Assembly: GCF_013409865.1 (NCBI RefSeq)
Contig: NZ_JACCBM010000001.1
Span: 1,364,001 to 1,428,000, forward strand
Reading direction: 5' to 3'
Source of the DNA: Herbiconiux flava
Lineage (GTDB): Bacteria; Actinomycetota; Actinomycetes; Actinomycetales; Microbacteriaceae
Length of the DNA: 64,000 nucleotides
Shown here: positions 1-8,758 of the stretch, one piece after another
How the letters are laid out: the number at the start of each line of letters is the position of its first letter
Position numbering within the stretch: the first letter of the stretch is position 1
The notes under the pieces: generated by a model
Databases searched by the model: none
Seen by the model: only the letters and a program-made list of their open reading frames with translations
What the model was told of the DNA's origin: nothing
Program-made: the position numbers and the translations under genes

Positions 1-202
1 GGCCCTGCCACTCCTCGTCGCTCTGCGGCGTGCGGGCGGCACCGATCAGCGTGAGCTCGAGCCCGCCGGCGAGCTCGGCGACCTTCCCCAGCCCGGGCAG
101 CAGCAGCCGTTCGGTGAGATCACCACCGGCGCCGAGGATGGCGATGCTCCGCGGCTCGCGGCCGAGCGACTCGGCGTCGGGGATTCCGGGCTGATCCGAC
201 AT
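1..202 (-). CDS. Glucose-6-phosphate dehydrogenase-like protein, N-terminal part (cut by window edge)
   Basis: Only the first 67 or so codons are present; the gene runs off the left edge. The N-terminus reads as a Rossmann nucleotide-binding motif, AILGAGGDLTERLLLPGL, the pattern of the NAD(P)-binding domain of glucose-6-phosphate dehydrogenase (zwf family), which normally has GASGDL. The A-for-S change is unusual but tolerated in paralogues. The family oxidises glucose-6-phosphate to 6-phosphogluconolactone in the cytosol. Short length and the variant motif leave open that it is a zwf paralogue rather than the main enzyme. Confidence 0.7.
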   Translation of the reverse strand, partial: MSDQPGIPDAESLGREPRSIAILGAGGDLTERLLLPGLGKVAELAGGLELTLIGAARTPQSDEEWQG

Positions 203-373
203 GGCTGACTCCTCGCTGATGCGGCCCGTGCAGCCGCCCCGAGCGCGACCCTACCCGGCCTTTCTGGCCATGGCCCGCCCCGCCCGCCCGCGGCCGGCCC
301 GCTTCCGCGCCGCACTCGCCATGCGTCACACTGGCACCACGGCCGGCAGGAGGCCGACCACCAAGGAGGACCC

Positions 374-667
374 ATGTCGTTCCAGGCCTACCTCGACACC
401 GTCGAGAAGAAGACCGGCCTCACGCCCCGCGAGCTCGTCGCCCTGGCGACCGACCGCGGCTTCGGCCCCGACACGAAGGCCGGCCCCATCCTCGCCTGGC
501 TCGCCGACGACTACGGCCTCGGCCGCGGTCACGGCATGGCGATGGTGCACGTCATCACCAAGGGCGATCGCATCGCGTCGAAGCACGTCGACTCCGGCAC
601 CACCCACAGCGATCCGAACGACCACCTCTGGCTCGACGGCGTCGCGACGAAGCCTGACGGCTACTGA
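374..667 (+). CDS. DUF4287 family small protein
   Basis: A 97-residue protein preceded by an AAGGAGG-like site. It begins with the SFQAYLDTVEKKTGLTP helix and carries the tract GLGRGHGMAMVHV, both typical of DUF4287 proteins, which are usually 70 to 190 residues and often fused to a DUF5655 domain that is absent here. There is no signal peptide or membrane segment, so it should be cytosolic. The molecular function of the family is not known. It stands alone between a zwf-like gene on the other strand and a sugar-regulated promoter downstream. Confidence 0.75.
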   Translation: MSFQAYLDTVEKKTGLTPRELVALATDRGFGPDTKAGPILAWLADDYGLGRGHGMAMVHVITKGDRIASKHVDSGTTHSDPNDHLWLDGVATKPDGY

Positions 668-710
668 CCCGGGCCCGGGTTGAATCGTTACACCGCCAGA
701 ACATCCGCGC

Positions 711-759
711 TTGACACCGACCCCCCGCGTTCTTATGGTGGTCACTTGAAGCGCTTCAA
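711..759 (+). promoter_or_regulatory. Promoter with LacI-type operator of the rhamnoside uptake operon
   Basis: A sigma-70-like promoter is visible: -35 TTGACA at 711-716, 17-bp spacer, -10 TATGGT at 734-739. Seven bases downstream, over the expected start site, lies the perfect palindrome TTGAAGCGCTTCAA (746-759), the classic form of a LacI-family operator. The identical 14-mer lies in the promoter of the GH3 gene (8707-8720), on the other side of the lacI-type gene, so repression by that LacI protein is inferred. A strong AAGGAGG (779-785) precedes the GTG start at 790. Confidence 0.85.
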
Positions 760-789
760 TTACGAAGGCTCGCACTTCAAGGAGGAATT

Positions 790-2106
790 GTGACCACAGC
801 ACGCACCGCTCGTCTCCGCCGCTCCCTCGTCCCCATGGTCGCGCTGGCCGGTGCCGGCGCCCTGGTTCTGACGGGATGCTCGGCGGGAGGCGGAGGCTCG
901 GAGGGTTCCGGCGACGGAGCCTCCGAGTTCACCTACCTGTCCCTCACCGAGAACACCGCGGTGGCCGACATCCTGACCGGTCTCAGCACCGGCGCCTGCA
1001 AGGCCGAGAACGACGCCCTGCCCCTGAAGATCACGAACCAGCCGCAGGCGAGCTTCGACCAGCAGCTCCAGCTGCTCGCCGGCCAGGACGCCCTGCCCAC
1101 GATCTTCGCCGCCGGCAACACCCCGCAGCTCGCCAAGGACCTCAACGACAACGGCCAGCTGCTCGACATCCAGAGCACCTTCGACGACCTGGGCGTCTCC
1201 GACGACCTCCTCCCCGCCGCGACCTCGACCATCGAGAGCCTCTACGGCTCGGTGATCGCGCTGCCGACCGAGTTCAACGTCGAGGGCCTCTGGTACAACA
1301 AGCAGATCCTCGAGCAGAACGGCATCACCCCGCCCACCACGTGGGACGAGCTGACCGACGCCGCCGCGACCCTGAAGGCCGCCGGCGTGCAGCCGTTCTC
1401 GGCCTCGGGCGAGCAGGGCTGGCCGCTGACCCGCCTCGTCGGCAACTACCTGTTCCGCACGATCGGGCCGGATGCGCTGCAGAAGGTCGCCGACGGCGAC
1501 GCGAAGCTCACCGACCCCGAGTACGTCGAGGCCGCAGCCGCCGTGGCCGAGCTGGGCTCCGAGGGCTACTTCGGCGAGGGCGTCGGATCGATCGACTACG
1601 ACACCTCGCTGAACACCTTCACCACCGGCAAGGCCGCGTTCCTCTACATGGGCAGCTGGGCGCTCAGCGCGTTCAACGCCGACACGAACGAGATCGGCGC
1701 CGAGAACATCGGCTTCGTGGCGTTCCCCGACGTCGCCGGCGGCGAGGGCTCGAACGCCCAGCTCGCCGCCAACGTGGGTGTGCCGATCGCGGTGTCGAAG
1801 AAGGCCTACAACGAGAAGGTCGGCGCGTGGCTGAGCTGCATCGCCGACAACTACGGCGCAGCCTCGCTGGGTGACCAGGGCGTGCTGAGCGGCTTCACGG
1901 TGAACGACGACGCCGTCGAGGTGCCGCCGCTGACCGCCGAGCTGCAGACCACGATCGACGAGTCCAGCGACAGCGTGCTCTGGTTCGAGGCCCTCTTCGA
2001 CGCGCAGGCCACCACGACCAGCCAGACCAACGCGGCCCAGCTGGTCACCGGCGCCATCACGCCCGAGCAGTTCATGGAGCTGGTGCAGGCCGACCTCGGC
2101 AACTGA
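790..2106 (+). CDS. Carbohydrate ABC transporter substrate-binding lipoprotein
   Basis: A 438-residue family 1 extracellular solute-binding protein. The N-terminus has basic residues, a hydrophobic stretch and the lipobox LTGC with Cys30 as the lipidated residue, followed by a Gly/Ser-rich linker, so it should be tethered outside the membrane. Length and internal motifs (EGLWYNKQIL, PTTWDEL) fit sugar-binding proteins of CUT1 importers. The GTG start at 790 has AAGGAGG five bases upstream. It leads an operon with two permeases and a rhamnosidase, which suggests rhamnose-containing oligosaccharides or plant glycosides as ligand; this is inference. No ATPase gene is in the operon, so a shared MsmK-type ATPase elsewhere is expected. 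Confidence 0.9.
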   Translation: MTTARTARLRRSLVPMVALAGAGALVLTGCSAGGGGSEGSGDGASEFTYLSLTENTAVADILTGLSTGACKAENDALPLKITNQPQASFDQQLQLLAGQDALPTIFAAGNTPQLAKDLNDNGQLLDIQSTFDDLGVSDDLLPAATSTIESLYGSVIALPTEFNVEGLWYNKQILEQNGITPPTTWDELTDAAATLKAAGVQPFSASGEQGWPLTRLVGNYLFRTIGPDALQKVADGDAKLTDPEYVEAAAAVAELGSEGYFGEGVGSIDYDTSLNTFTTGKAAFLYMGSWALSAFNADTNEIGAENIGFVAFPDVAGGEGSNAQLAANVGVPIAVSKKAYNEKVGAWLSCIADNYGAASLGDQGVLSGFTVNDDAVEVPPLTAELQTTIDESSDSVLWFEALFDAQATTTSQTNAAQLVTGAITPEQFMELVQADLGN

Positions 2107-2122
2107 CCCTCCGCACCATCCC

Positions 2123-2152
2123 GGGCTGCGGGGCGCCTCCGCCCCGCAGCCC
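2123..2152 (+). terminator. Strong hairpin between binding-protein and permease genes (partial terminator or mRNA stabiliser)
   Basis: A perfect 13-bp stem (GGGCTGCGGGGCG at 2123-2135 and its complement at 2140-2152) closes a CCTC loop just after the binding-protein stop codon. No T-run follows, so it is more likely an attenuator or 3'-end protecting hairpin that leaves more message for the binding protein than for the permeases. Confidence 0.6.
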
Positions 2153-2182
2153 TCCGCTCGTCACCCACCCGAAAGCCCCACC

Positions 2183-3067
2183 ATGAACAACGTCTTCGGC
2201 AACAAACGCGCCGTGCTCGTCTTCGTCGGACCGGCGCTGCTGATCTACACCGTGATCATGCTCGTGCCGGTGCTCTGGTCGCTCGGCTACACGCTGTTCA
2301 CCGGCAGCGTCATCACCGGCTTCGAGTTCTCCGGCCTCGACAACTTCGCCAAGCTCTTCAGTGACCCGAAGGTCGGCGAGGCGCTGCTGTTCACGCTGAA
2401 GTACGCCGTGATCCTCACGGTGGGGCAGGTTCTGGTGGGCTACGCCCTCTCCCTCCTCTACGTGTTCTGGCTGCGCAAGGCCTCGAGCCTCGTGCGCACC
2501 CTCGTCTTCTTCCCGATCGTGCTCCCCACCGTCGCGGTCTCGCTGCTGTTCCAGAAGATGTTCGAGGTGGCTCCGCAGAACGGCATCGTCAACGAGTTCA
2601 TCAACCTCTTCGGGCTTCCCTCGGTCGACTGGTTCGGATCGCCCGACACCGCGTTCCTCGTGCTCGTCGTCATGGACATCTGGCGCTCGATGGGTTTCTA
2701 CGCCGTGCTCCTGTACGCCGGTCTCCTCGACATCCCCGAGGAGGTGATGGAGTCGGCCCGCCTCGACGGCGCCGGCGGCTGGACGCTCATCCGCCGCATC
2801 GTCATCCCGATGTCGCTGCCGGTGCTGCTCTCCTCCATCATCTTCAGCATCAACGGCACACTCAAGGTGTTCGACTCGGTGCTCGCCCTGACGAACGGCG
2901 GGCCGGGCTCGTCGACCACCCCGCTCACCCTGCTGATGTTCCGCACGGCCTTCAGCTACGGCGACTACGGCTACGGAAGCACCATCGCCCTGCTGCTCAC
3001 CGTGATCTGCCTGCTGGTCACGATCTTCATCTTCCGCTCGTCACGACGTGACCTGACCAAGGGCTGA
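2183..3067 (+). CDS. Sugar ABC transporter permease, MalF-type
   Basis: A 294-residue inner-membrane protein with about six hydrophobic segments, starting with VLVFVGPALLIYTVIML. The cytoplasmic EAA loop is clear in EEVMESARLDGAGGWTLIRR followed by IVIP, the ATPase docking site of CUT1 permeases. It pairs with the next gene, whose start lies 5 bases past its stop, so the two are probably translationally coupled. It forms half of the channel for the sugar captured by the upstream lipoprotein. Confidence 0.92.
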   Translation: MNNVFGNKRAVLVFVGPALLIYTVIMLVPVLWSLGYTLFTGSVITGFEFSGLDNFAKLFSDPKVGEALLFTLKYAVILTVGQVLVGYALSLLYVFWLRKASSLVRTLVFFPIVLPTVAVSLLFQKMFEVAPQNGIVNEFINLFGLPSVDWFGSPDTAFLVLVVMDIWRSMGFYAVLLYAGLLDIPEEVMESARLDGAGGWTLIRRIVIPMSLPVLLSSIIFSINGTLKVFDSVLALTNGGPGSSTTPLTLLMFRTAFSYGDYGYGSTIALLLTVICLLVTIFIFRSSRRDLTKG

Positions 3068-3071
3068 TCCC

Positions 3072-3986
3072 ATGACCACCACCGCATCCGCCCCCGGCCG
3101 CCCGACGTCGGCGAAGCCCGGCCGCCCGCTGCGCATCCGTCGCCGGATGACCCCGCGCCGTGCCGGCAGCATCGCCCTGAAGACCCTCGTCATCGGCTTC
3201 CTGCTCGCCATCACCGTGCTGCCGCTGATCTGGCTGCTGCTCGGGTCGCTGAAGACCCAGAGCGAGTGGCTGAACAGCCCGTCGTGGGCGCTGCCCGAGA
3301 ACTTCCTCAACTTCGAGAACTACCAGGTCGCCTGGGTCGACGGCGACATCGGCCGGTACATCCTGAACAGCGCGCTCGCGACCTTCCCGTCGCTCGCCCT
3401 GATCGTCGTGCTCGGCGTCGCCGCGGGCTTCGCGCTCGAGGTGCTGATCTGGAAGGGTCGCGGCGGCGTGCTGCTGCTCTTCCTCGCCGGCATCATGGTG
3501 CCCGGGCAGATGATCCTGCTGCCGCTGTTCTCGGCCTACTTCCAGACCCACCTCACGGGAACGATCTGGCCGCTCATCCTGACCTACACGGCCACCGGTC
3601 TGCCGCTGACCGTGTTCATGATGGCCACCTACTTCCGGGCCGTGCCGCGTGAGATCTTCGAGGCCGCCGCGATCGACGGGGCGAGCATCTACCGCTCCTT
3701 CCTCTCGATCGGCTTCCCGATGGTGCGGAACGCCGTCTTCACGGTCGCCCTCGTGCAGTTCTTCTTCATCTGGAACGACCTGCTGATCGCCCTGACCTTC
3801 ACGAGCGTCGGCGACTTCCAGACCATCCAGGTGGGCCTGCTCAACTTCACCGGTCAGTTCGGCCAGGTGCAGTACGGCCCGACCTTCGCGGCGATCTGCA
3901 TCAACGTGGTCGGCATCCTCGTGCTCTACCTGTTCCTGAACCAGCGGGTCATGCGCGGCCTCACCGCCGGCTCCGTGAAGGGCTGA
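3072..3986 (+). CDS. Sugar ABC transporter permease, MalG-type
   Basis: A 304-residue membrane protein with six predicted segments after a basic, Pro/Arg-rich N-terminal tail. The EAA loop is REIFEAAAIDGASIYRSF. The C-terminus (LNQRVMRGLTAGSVKG) is the usual ending of MalG-like subunits. It completes the permease heterodimer with the preceding gene and is followed one base later by the rhamnosidase gene, so uptake and cleavage are made together. Confidence 0.92.
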   Translation: MTTTASAPGRPTSAKPGRPLRIRRRMTPRRAGSIALKTLVIGFLLAITVLPLIWLLLGSLKTQSEWLNSPSWALPENFLNFENYQVAWVDGDIGRYILNSALATFPSLALIVVLGVAAGFALEVLIWKGRGGVLLLFLAGIMVPGQMILLPLFSAYFQTHLTGTIWPLILTYTATGLPLTVFMMATYFRAVPREIFEAAAIDGASIYRSFLSIGFPMVRNAVFTVALVQFFFIWNDLLIALTFTSVGDFQTIQVGLLNFTGQFGQVQYGPTFAAICINVVGILVLYLFLNQRVMRGLTAGSVKG

Positions 3987-3987
3987 C

Positions 3988-6639
3988 GTGACCCGCCTCG
4001 ACGATTCCCCTGCGGGGGCCCGGATGCTCGACCGCGCCCACCCGCGGGCCGCCCCCGTGGTCATCCGCGTCTCGGCCGAGCACCTCGACGTGCCGTTCGG
4101 TCTCGGCACGGCCGTTCCCCGCCTGAGCTGGCAGACCGAGGCGGCGCCCGCCTGGAGCCAGCACGGCTACGAGCTGAGCGTGCAGCGCGCAGGCGCGGGC
4201 GAGGAGCGGTTCGCCGTCGACTCCGCCGAGCAGCTGCTCGTGCCCTGGCCTGCCCCGCCCCTGCACTCGCGCGAGATCGCCACCGTGGCGGTGCGCGTGA
4301 CCGGCGCCGACGGTGCGGCCTCCGACTGGTCGGCGCCGCTGACCCTCGAGGCCGGCCTCCTCGATCCGCTCGACTGGACCGCGACCGGCATCCAGCCGCC
4401 CTGGCCCGAGGACCACTCCGACGACGACCGCCGGCCGCCGCTGTTCCGGCGGGAGTTCGAGCTCGCCGACGCGCCCCGCCGGGCCCGTCTGCACGTCACG
4501 GCCCACGGCCTGACGGAGCTCGAGATCAACGGGCGGCGGGTCGGCGACGACATCCTCGCCCCGGGCTGGACCGTCTACCAGGACAGGCTCCGCACCCTCA
4601 GCTACGACGTCACCGACCATCTCACCGCCGGCGGGAACGCGATCGGCGCCTGGATGGCCGACGGCTGGTGGCGCGGACGCTACGGCTTCGACGGCGGCAC
4701 GCTGAACATCTACGGCACCGACATCGCCCTGCTCGCGCAGCTCGAGATCGAGCGGGCCGACGGCACGGTCGAGGTGATCGGCACGGGGACCGACTGGGTC
4801 GCGCATCCGTCGCCCATCGTCAAGTCGAGCCTCTACACGGGCGAGACGTTCGACGCGACGCTCGTGCCCGAGGGGTGGACCCGACCGGGCTTCGACGACT
4901 CGGCGTGGCAGCCCGCCAAGGTGGCCGAGTTCGCCCCCGGCACCTTCGTGGCCGCCGAGGGGCCGCCGGTGCGCTGCACCGAGGAGCTCGTGCCGGTCGC
5001 CGTGCGGCGCACCGAGCGCGGCTCGGTCGTGCTCGACTTCGGCCAGAACTTCTCGGGGCGCCTGCGCGTGCGCGCCGCCACCGGGGTCGGGGAACGGCTC
5101 GTGCTGCGGCACGCGGAGGTGCTGCAGGACGGCGAGCTCTACACGCGCACCCTGCGCGACGCGACCTCGGTCGACGAGTACCGCGGGTCGACGGGCGCGA
5201 TCGACTGGGAGCCGCGGTTCACCATCCACGGCTTCCGCTACGCCGAGATCGAGGGCTACGACGGCCCGCTCGAGGGGCTCGACGTCGTGGGCCGGGTGTA
5301 CCACTCCGACATGCGGCGCACCGGCTGGCTGAGCACCTCGCACGAGGGGCTGAACCGGCTGCACGAGAACATCCGCTGGAGCATGCGCAGCAACTTCGTC
5401 GACATCCCGATGGACTGCCCGCAGCGCGACGAGCGGCTCGGCTGGACGGGTGACATCCAGGTGTTCGCCCCCACCGCGAGCTACCTCTACGACTGCTCGG
5501 GACTGCTCAGCAGCTGGCTGCGCGACCTCTCGGCCGAGCAGGAGCGGTTCGGCACGGTGCCCTGGTACGTGCCGGTCATCCCCGGCGCGCCGATGTGGAC
5601 GCCGATCCAGCCCGCCGCCGTCTGGGGCGATGCCGCCGTGCTCACGCCCTGGGCGCTCTGGCGGGCTTTCGCCGATCGCGAGCTGCTCGCGCGGCAGTAC
5701 CCGAGCGCCTCGGCCTGGGTCGACCAGGTCACCCGGCTCGCCGGCCCGTCGCGACTCTGGAACACGGGCATGCAGCTCGGCGACTGGCTCGACCCGAACG
5801 CACCGCCCGACGACCCGGCGCTCGCCGTGACCGATCCGTACCTCGTGGCCACGGCGTACTTCGCCTGGTCGGCCGAGACGCTCTCGCAGACGGCCGCCGC
5901 CCTCGGGCTGACGGCGGACGCCGAGCGCTACCACCGGCTGCACCTCGAGATCGCCGACGCCTTCACCGCCGAGTGGGGCGGTGCCGACCGTCCGCTGGAT
6001 CAGCAGACGCAGACCGCGCTGGCGCTCGCCGTGCGCTTCGGGCTGCTGCGCGACCAGGCCCGCCGCCAGGAGGCGGGTGACGCGCTGGCCCGGCTGGTGC
6101 GGGACGGGGGGCACCGGGTCGGGGCCGGCTTCGCAGGCGTGAACCTGCTGAGCGACGCCCTCACCGAGACGGGTCACGCGGACACCGCCTTCGCGCTGCT
6201 GCTCGAGCACCGGAGCCCCTCGTGGCTGTCGATGGTCGACAAGGGCGCCACCACGATCTGGGAGCGCTGGGACAGCCTGCTCGACGACCTCACGGTGAAT
6301 CCCGGCAGCATGACGTCGTTCAACCACTACGCGCTGGGCTCGGTCGCCGACTGGATGCATCGGGTGATCGGCGGCATCGAGGCGACCTCGGCCGGGTACC
6401 GCACGGTGCGGATCGCACCGCGTCCGGGGCCGCTCGAGCGTGCATCCGCTCGTCTCGAATCGGGCTACGGACCGATCACGACCGAGTGGTCGATGCAGGG
6501 GGAGGAGTTCTCCCTGCTCGTGCACCTGCCCACCGGCGTGACCGGCGCCGTCGAGCTGCCCGACGGCACGGTGACCCAGGTCGGCCCGGGTGACCATGCC
6601 TTCCGGGCGAGCGTCGAGGCGGTGTCGGGCGTAGCGTGA
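3988..6639 (+). CDS. GH78 alpha-L-rhamnosidase
   Basis: An 883-residue enzyme with no signal peptide, so it should act in the cytosol on imported rhamnosides. The family order is visible: an N-terminal beta-sandwich opening with PRLSWQTE, the rhamnosidase N domain (FELADAPRRARLHVTAHGL), and the (alpha/alpha)6 barrel holding the GH78 signature DCPQRDERLGWTGD around residues 477-490 with its conserved acidic residues. The tract GATTIWERWDSLL and the C-terminal beta domain with APRPGPLERASA are also typical. GH78 enzymes hydrolyse terminal alpha-L-rhamnose from glycosides such as rutin and naringin or from polysaccharides. The GTG start lies one base after the permease stop. Confidence 0.92.
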   Translation: MTRLDDSPAGARMLDRAHPRAAPVVIRVSAEHLDVPFGLGTAVPRLSWQTEAAPAWSQHGYELSVQRAGAGEERFAVDSAEQLLVPWPAPPLHSREIATVAVRVTGADGAASDWSAPLTLEAGLLDPLDWTATGIQPPWPEDHSDDDRRPPLFRREFELADAPRRARLHVTAHGLTELEINGRRVGDDILAPGWTVYQDRLRTLSYDVTDHLTAGGNAIGAWMADGWWRGRYGFDGGTLNIYGTDIALLAQLEIERADGTVEVIGTGTDWVAHPSPIVKSSLYTGETFDATLVPEGWTRPGFDDSAWQPAKVAEFAPGTFVAAEGPPVRCTEELVPVAVRRTERGSVVLDFGQNFSGRLRVRAATGVGERLVLRHAEVLQDGELYTRTLRDATSVDEYRGSTGAIDWEPRFTIHGFRYAEIEGYDGPLEGLDVVGRVYHSDMRRTGWLSTSHEGLNRLHENIRWSMRSNFVDIPMDCPQRDERLGWTGDIQVFAPTASYLYDCSGLLSSWLRDLSAEQERFGTVPWYVPVIPGAPMWTPIQPAAVWGDAAVLTPWALWRAFADRELLARQYPSASAWVDQVTRLAGPSRLWNTGMQLGDWLDPNAPPDDPALAVTDPYLVATAYFAWSAETLSQTAAALGLTADAERYHRLHLEIADAFTAEWGGADRPLDQQTQTALALAVRFGLLRDQARRQEAGDALARLVRDGGHRVGAGFAGVNLLSDALTETGHADTAFALLLEHRSPSWLSMVDKGATTIWERWDSLLDDLTVNPGSMTSFNHYALGSVADWMHRVIGGIEATSAGYRTVRIAPRPGPLERASARLESGYGPITTEWSMQGEEFSLLVHLPTGVTGAVELPDGTVTQVGPGDHAFRASVEAVSGVA

Positions 6640-6697
6640 CGAAGGCGCCGATCCGGCGTCCGCCGAGGTCCGTCGAGGACAGCTGGGATCACGCGCC

Positions 6698-7516
6698 ATG
6701 TCGAAGAAGAAACCCCGCCCGCAGGTCGAGCGCGTCCGCAAGGACCTCTACGAGGCGGAGCTGGAGCGGCTGCAGATCGAGCTGGTGACCATGCAGCGCT
6801 GGGTGATCGAGACCGGCGCCCGCGTGGTCGTGATCTTCGAGGGCCGCGACGCCGCGGGCAAGGGCGGCGCGATCAAGCGCATCGTGCAGTACCTCAACCC
6901 CCGCTCGGCCCGGGTGGTGGCGCTGCCGACGCCCAGCGAGCAGGAGAAGGGGCAGTGGTACTTCCAGCGCTACATCGAGCACCTGCCCACCACGGGCGAG
7001 ATCGTGCTGATGGACCGCTCCTGGTACAACCGCGCGGGCGTCGAGCGGGTGATGGGCTACTGCACGCCCGAGCAGTACCGCCTCTTCCTGCGCCAGACCC
7101 CGGTGTTCGAGCGGATGCTCGTGGAGGACGGCATCATCCTGATCAAGTACTGGTTCTCGGTCTCCGACGACGTGCAGGAGGACCGGTTCCGCTCGCGGCT
7201 GGACGACCCGATGCGGCGCTGGAAGCTCTCGGACACCGACCTGCAGTCGATCACCCGCTGGGAGGACTACTCAAGGGCGAAGGACGAGATGTTCGAGGCC
7301 ACCGACCACGCCGACGCGCCCTGGTGGACCATCGAGAGCGACGACAAGCGGGCCGCGCGGCTGAACGCCATCAACCACCTGCTGTCCCGCGTGCCCTACG
7401 AGCACCGCGAGCCCGAGCCGATCGACATCCCCGGGCGTCCGGCGTCGGACTCCTACGAGCGGCCCGCGCGCGACCGGTTCCAGTACGTGCCCGACCACGC
7501 GCACACGCTGGGCTGA
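6698..7516 (+). CDS. Polyphosphate kinase 2 family protein
   Basis: A 272-residue PPK2 with the P-loop GRDAAGKGG near residue 50, the lid sequence RSARVVALPTPSEQEKGQWY and Walker B-like MDRSWYNRAG. It should transfer phosphate between polyphosphate and nucleotides in the cytosol; one-domain proteins of this size are usually class I. It has no obvious link to the sugar genes, lies 58 bases after the rhamnosidase in the same direction and may be read by that transcript or from its own promoter. Its 3' spacer holds a tandem duplication shared with the end of the converging lacI gene. Confidence 0.92.
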   Translation: MSKKKPRPQVERVRKDLYEAELERLQIELVTMQRWVIETGARVVVIFEGRDAAGKGGAIKRIVQYLNPRSARVVALPTPSEQEKGQWYFQRYIEHLPTTGEIVLMDRSWYNRAGVERVMGYCTPEQYRLFLRQTPVFERMLVEDGIILIKYWFSVSDDVQEDRFRSRLDDPMRRWKLSDTDLQSITRWEDYSRAKDEMFEATDHADAPWWTIESDDKRAARLNAINHLLSRVPYEHREPEPIDIPGRPASDSYERPARDRFQYVPDHAHTLG

Positions 7517-7520
7517 GGCG

Positions 7521-7607
7521 GGGCTTCGCGCTAGCGCCGCACCGAGCTCGTGCGGGCGATGGCGCAGGGCTTCGCGCTAGCGACGCACCGAGCTCGCGCG
7601 GGCGATG
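7521..7607. repeat. Two 41-bp direct repeats covering the end of the lacI gene
   Basis: Copies at 7521-7561 and 7567-7607 differ at two positions and are 46 bp apart. The right copy is the real 3' end and stop codon of the LacI gene (minus strand); the left copy is a non-coding duplicate in the 60-bp gap between two converging genes. Confidence 0.85.
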
Positions 7608-8596
7608 AGGGCCGGCGCCAGCACGACGTGCTCGTGCTCGTGGCCCTCGTCGGCGACCTCGCTCCAGAGCAGGCGGGCGCCGATCTCGCCCATCTCGCGC
7701 CCGGGCTGGGCGATGGTGGAGATCGGGATGGCGCTCTCGCGCACGGCGCTGTTGTTGTCGTAGCCGATCACGGCGAGGTCGTCGGGGATGCGCAGCGCCG
7801 CCGAGAGCGTCTGCACGAGCCCGAGGGCCAGCAGGTCGGAGGCGGCGAAGACGCCGTCGGGCCGCTCCTCCGGCGCGCGGTCCAGGATGATCGAGCCGGC
7901 CGCCCGGCCCTCGGGGGCGTTGACCGCGCCCACGATGATCTCCTCGAGCGTGACGGCGCCGTTCGTCTCGGCCACCGCGCGCTCGGCGCCGAGCCGGCGC
8001 TCGAGGAGTGGCTCGAGCCGGTCGGGCCCGCCCACGAAGGCGAGGCGCCGGCGGCCCTCGTCGATCAGGTGGCGGGCGGCGAGGTAGCCGCCCTGGAAGT
8101 TGTCGACCACGATCGAGCAGCCCTCGTCGACCGGCACGGCGACGTTCAGCAGCAGCACCGGGCGGCCGTGGCCGCGCAGACGATGGGCGCTCTCGGGCGC
8201 CGCCTCGAACGGGGCGAGCAGGATGCCCGCGAAGCGCGCCTGGTCGAAGAGGTCGAGGTAGGTCTCCTGCTTGGCGTAGTCGTTGTCGCTGTTGGCGAGC
8301 AGGAGGGTCATGCCGTTCGCGGCCGCGCCCTCCTCGGCGCCCCGGGCGATGTCGACGAAGAACGAGTTGCCGATGTCGGTGACGACGAGGCCGAGGGTGG
8401 TGCTGCGGCCCATCGCGAGCGAGCGGGCCTGGTTGTTGCGCACGAAGCCGAGCTCGTCGATCGCCGAATGCACCCGCTTCAGCGTGGCCTCGGCCACCTT
8501 GTCGGGGTGGTTGAGCACGTTCGACACCGTGCCGAGGGCGACGCCGGCGCGCGCCGCCACGTCGCTCATGCTCGGCATGCTCCTGCTGGTCGACAT
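7577..8596 (-). CDS. LacI-family transcriptional repressor of the rhamnoside/glycoside locus
   Basis: The N-terminal helix-turn-helix reads MSDVAARAGVALGTVSNVLN (residues 10-29), followed by the hinge helix and a periplasmic-binding-protein-like effector domain ending in LIARASSVRR. The ATG at 8596 is chosen because it puts the helix-turn-helix at the usual distance and has GGAGA upstream; the frame stays open to 8683 but that extension is unlike the family. It lies between two promoters that both contain TTGAAGCGCTTCAA, so it probably represses both the transport/rhamnosidase operon and the GH3 gene and is released by a sugar, perhaps rhamnose or a disaccharide. About 339 residues, normal for the family. 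Confidence 0.9.
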   Translation of the reverse strand: MSTSRSMPSMSDVAARAGVALGTVSNVLNHPDKVAEATLKRVHSAIDELGFVRNNQARSLAMGRSTTLGLVVTDIGNSFFVDIARGAEEGAAANGMTLLLANSDNDYAKQETYLDLFDQARFAGILLAPFEAAPESAHRLRGHGRPVLLLNVAVPVDEGCSIVVDNFQGGYLAARHLIDEGRRRLAFVGGPDRLEPLLERRLGAERAVAETNGAVTLEEIIVGAVNAPEGRAAGSIILDRAPEERPDGVFAASDLLALGLVQTLSAALRIPDDLAVIGYDNNSAVRESAIPISTIAQPGREMGEIGARLLWSEVADEGHEHEHVVLAPALIARASSVRR

Positions 8597-8674
8597 CGTT
8601 CTCCGCGGCTCGGGGTGCAGCCAGAGCTCCGCTCCGGGCTCCAGCCAGCTTAGGGAATTTCCGCACGACTCCTG

Positions 8675-8720
8675 TTGACACACGCCAGTGCCGCACCTAC
8701 TTTAACTTGAAGCGCTTCAA
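8675..8720 (+). promoter_or_regulatory. Promoter with LacI-type operator of the GH3 gene
   Basis: -35 TTGACA (8675-8680), 17-bp spacer and -10 TACTTT (8698-8703), then the perfect palindrome TTGAAGCGCTTCAA (8707-8720). Spacing between -10 and operator is close to that at 734-759, so both promoters should respond alike. The divergent lacI gene starts at 8596, so it may also be affected. Confidence 0.85.
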
Positions 8721-8758
8721 TCAGCGCCGCACAACACCTCTAGTCACATTGGAGTGGC

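Noticed and set aside
3961..6741. A 926-codon minus-strand frame over the rhamnosidase gene
   Set aside because: Composition is Arg/His/Gly-rich nonsense and the plus strand has a complete GH78 enzyme.
6698..7516. PPK2 as a part of the rhamnoside pathway
   Set aside because: It follows the rhamnosidase in the same direction but no known step needs it; placement is more simply read-through or chance.
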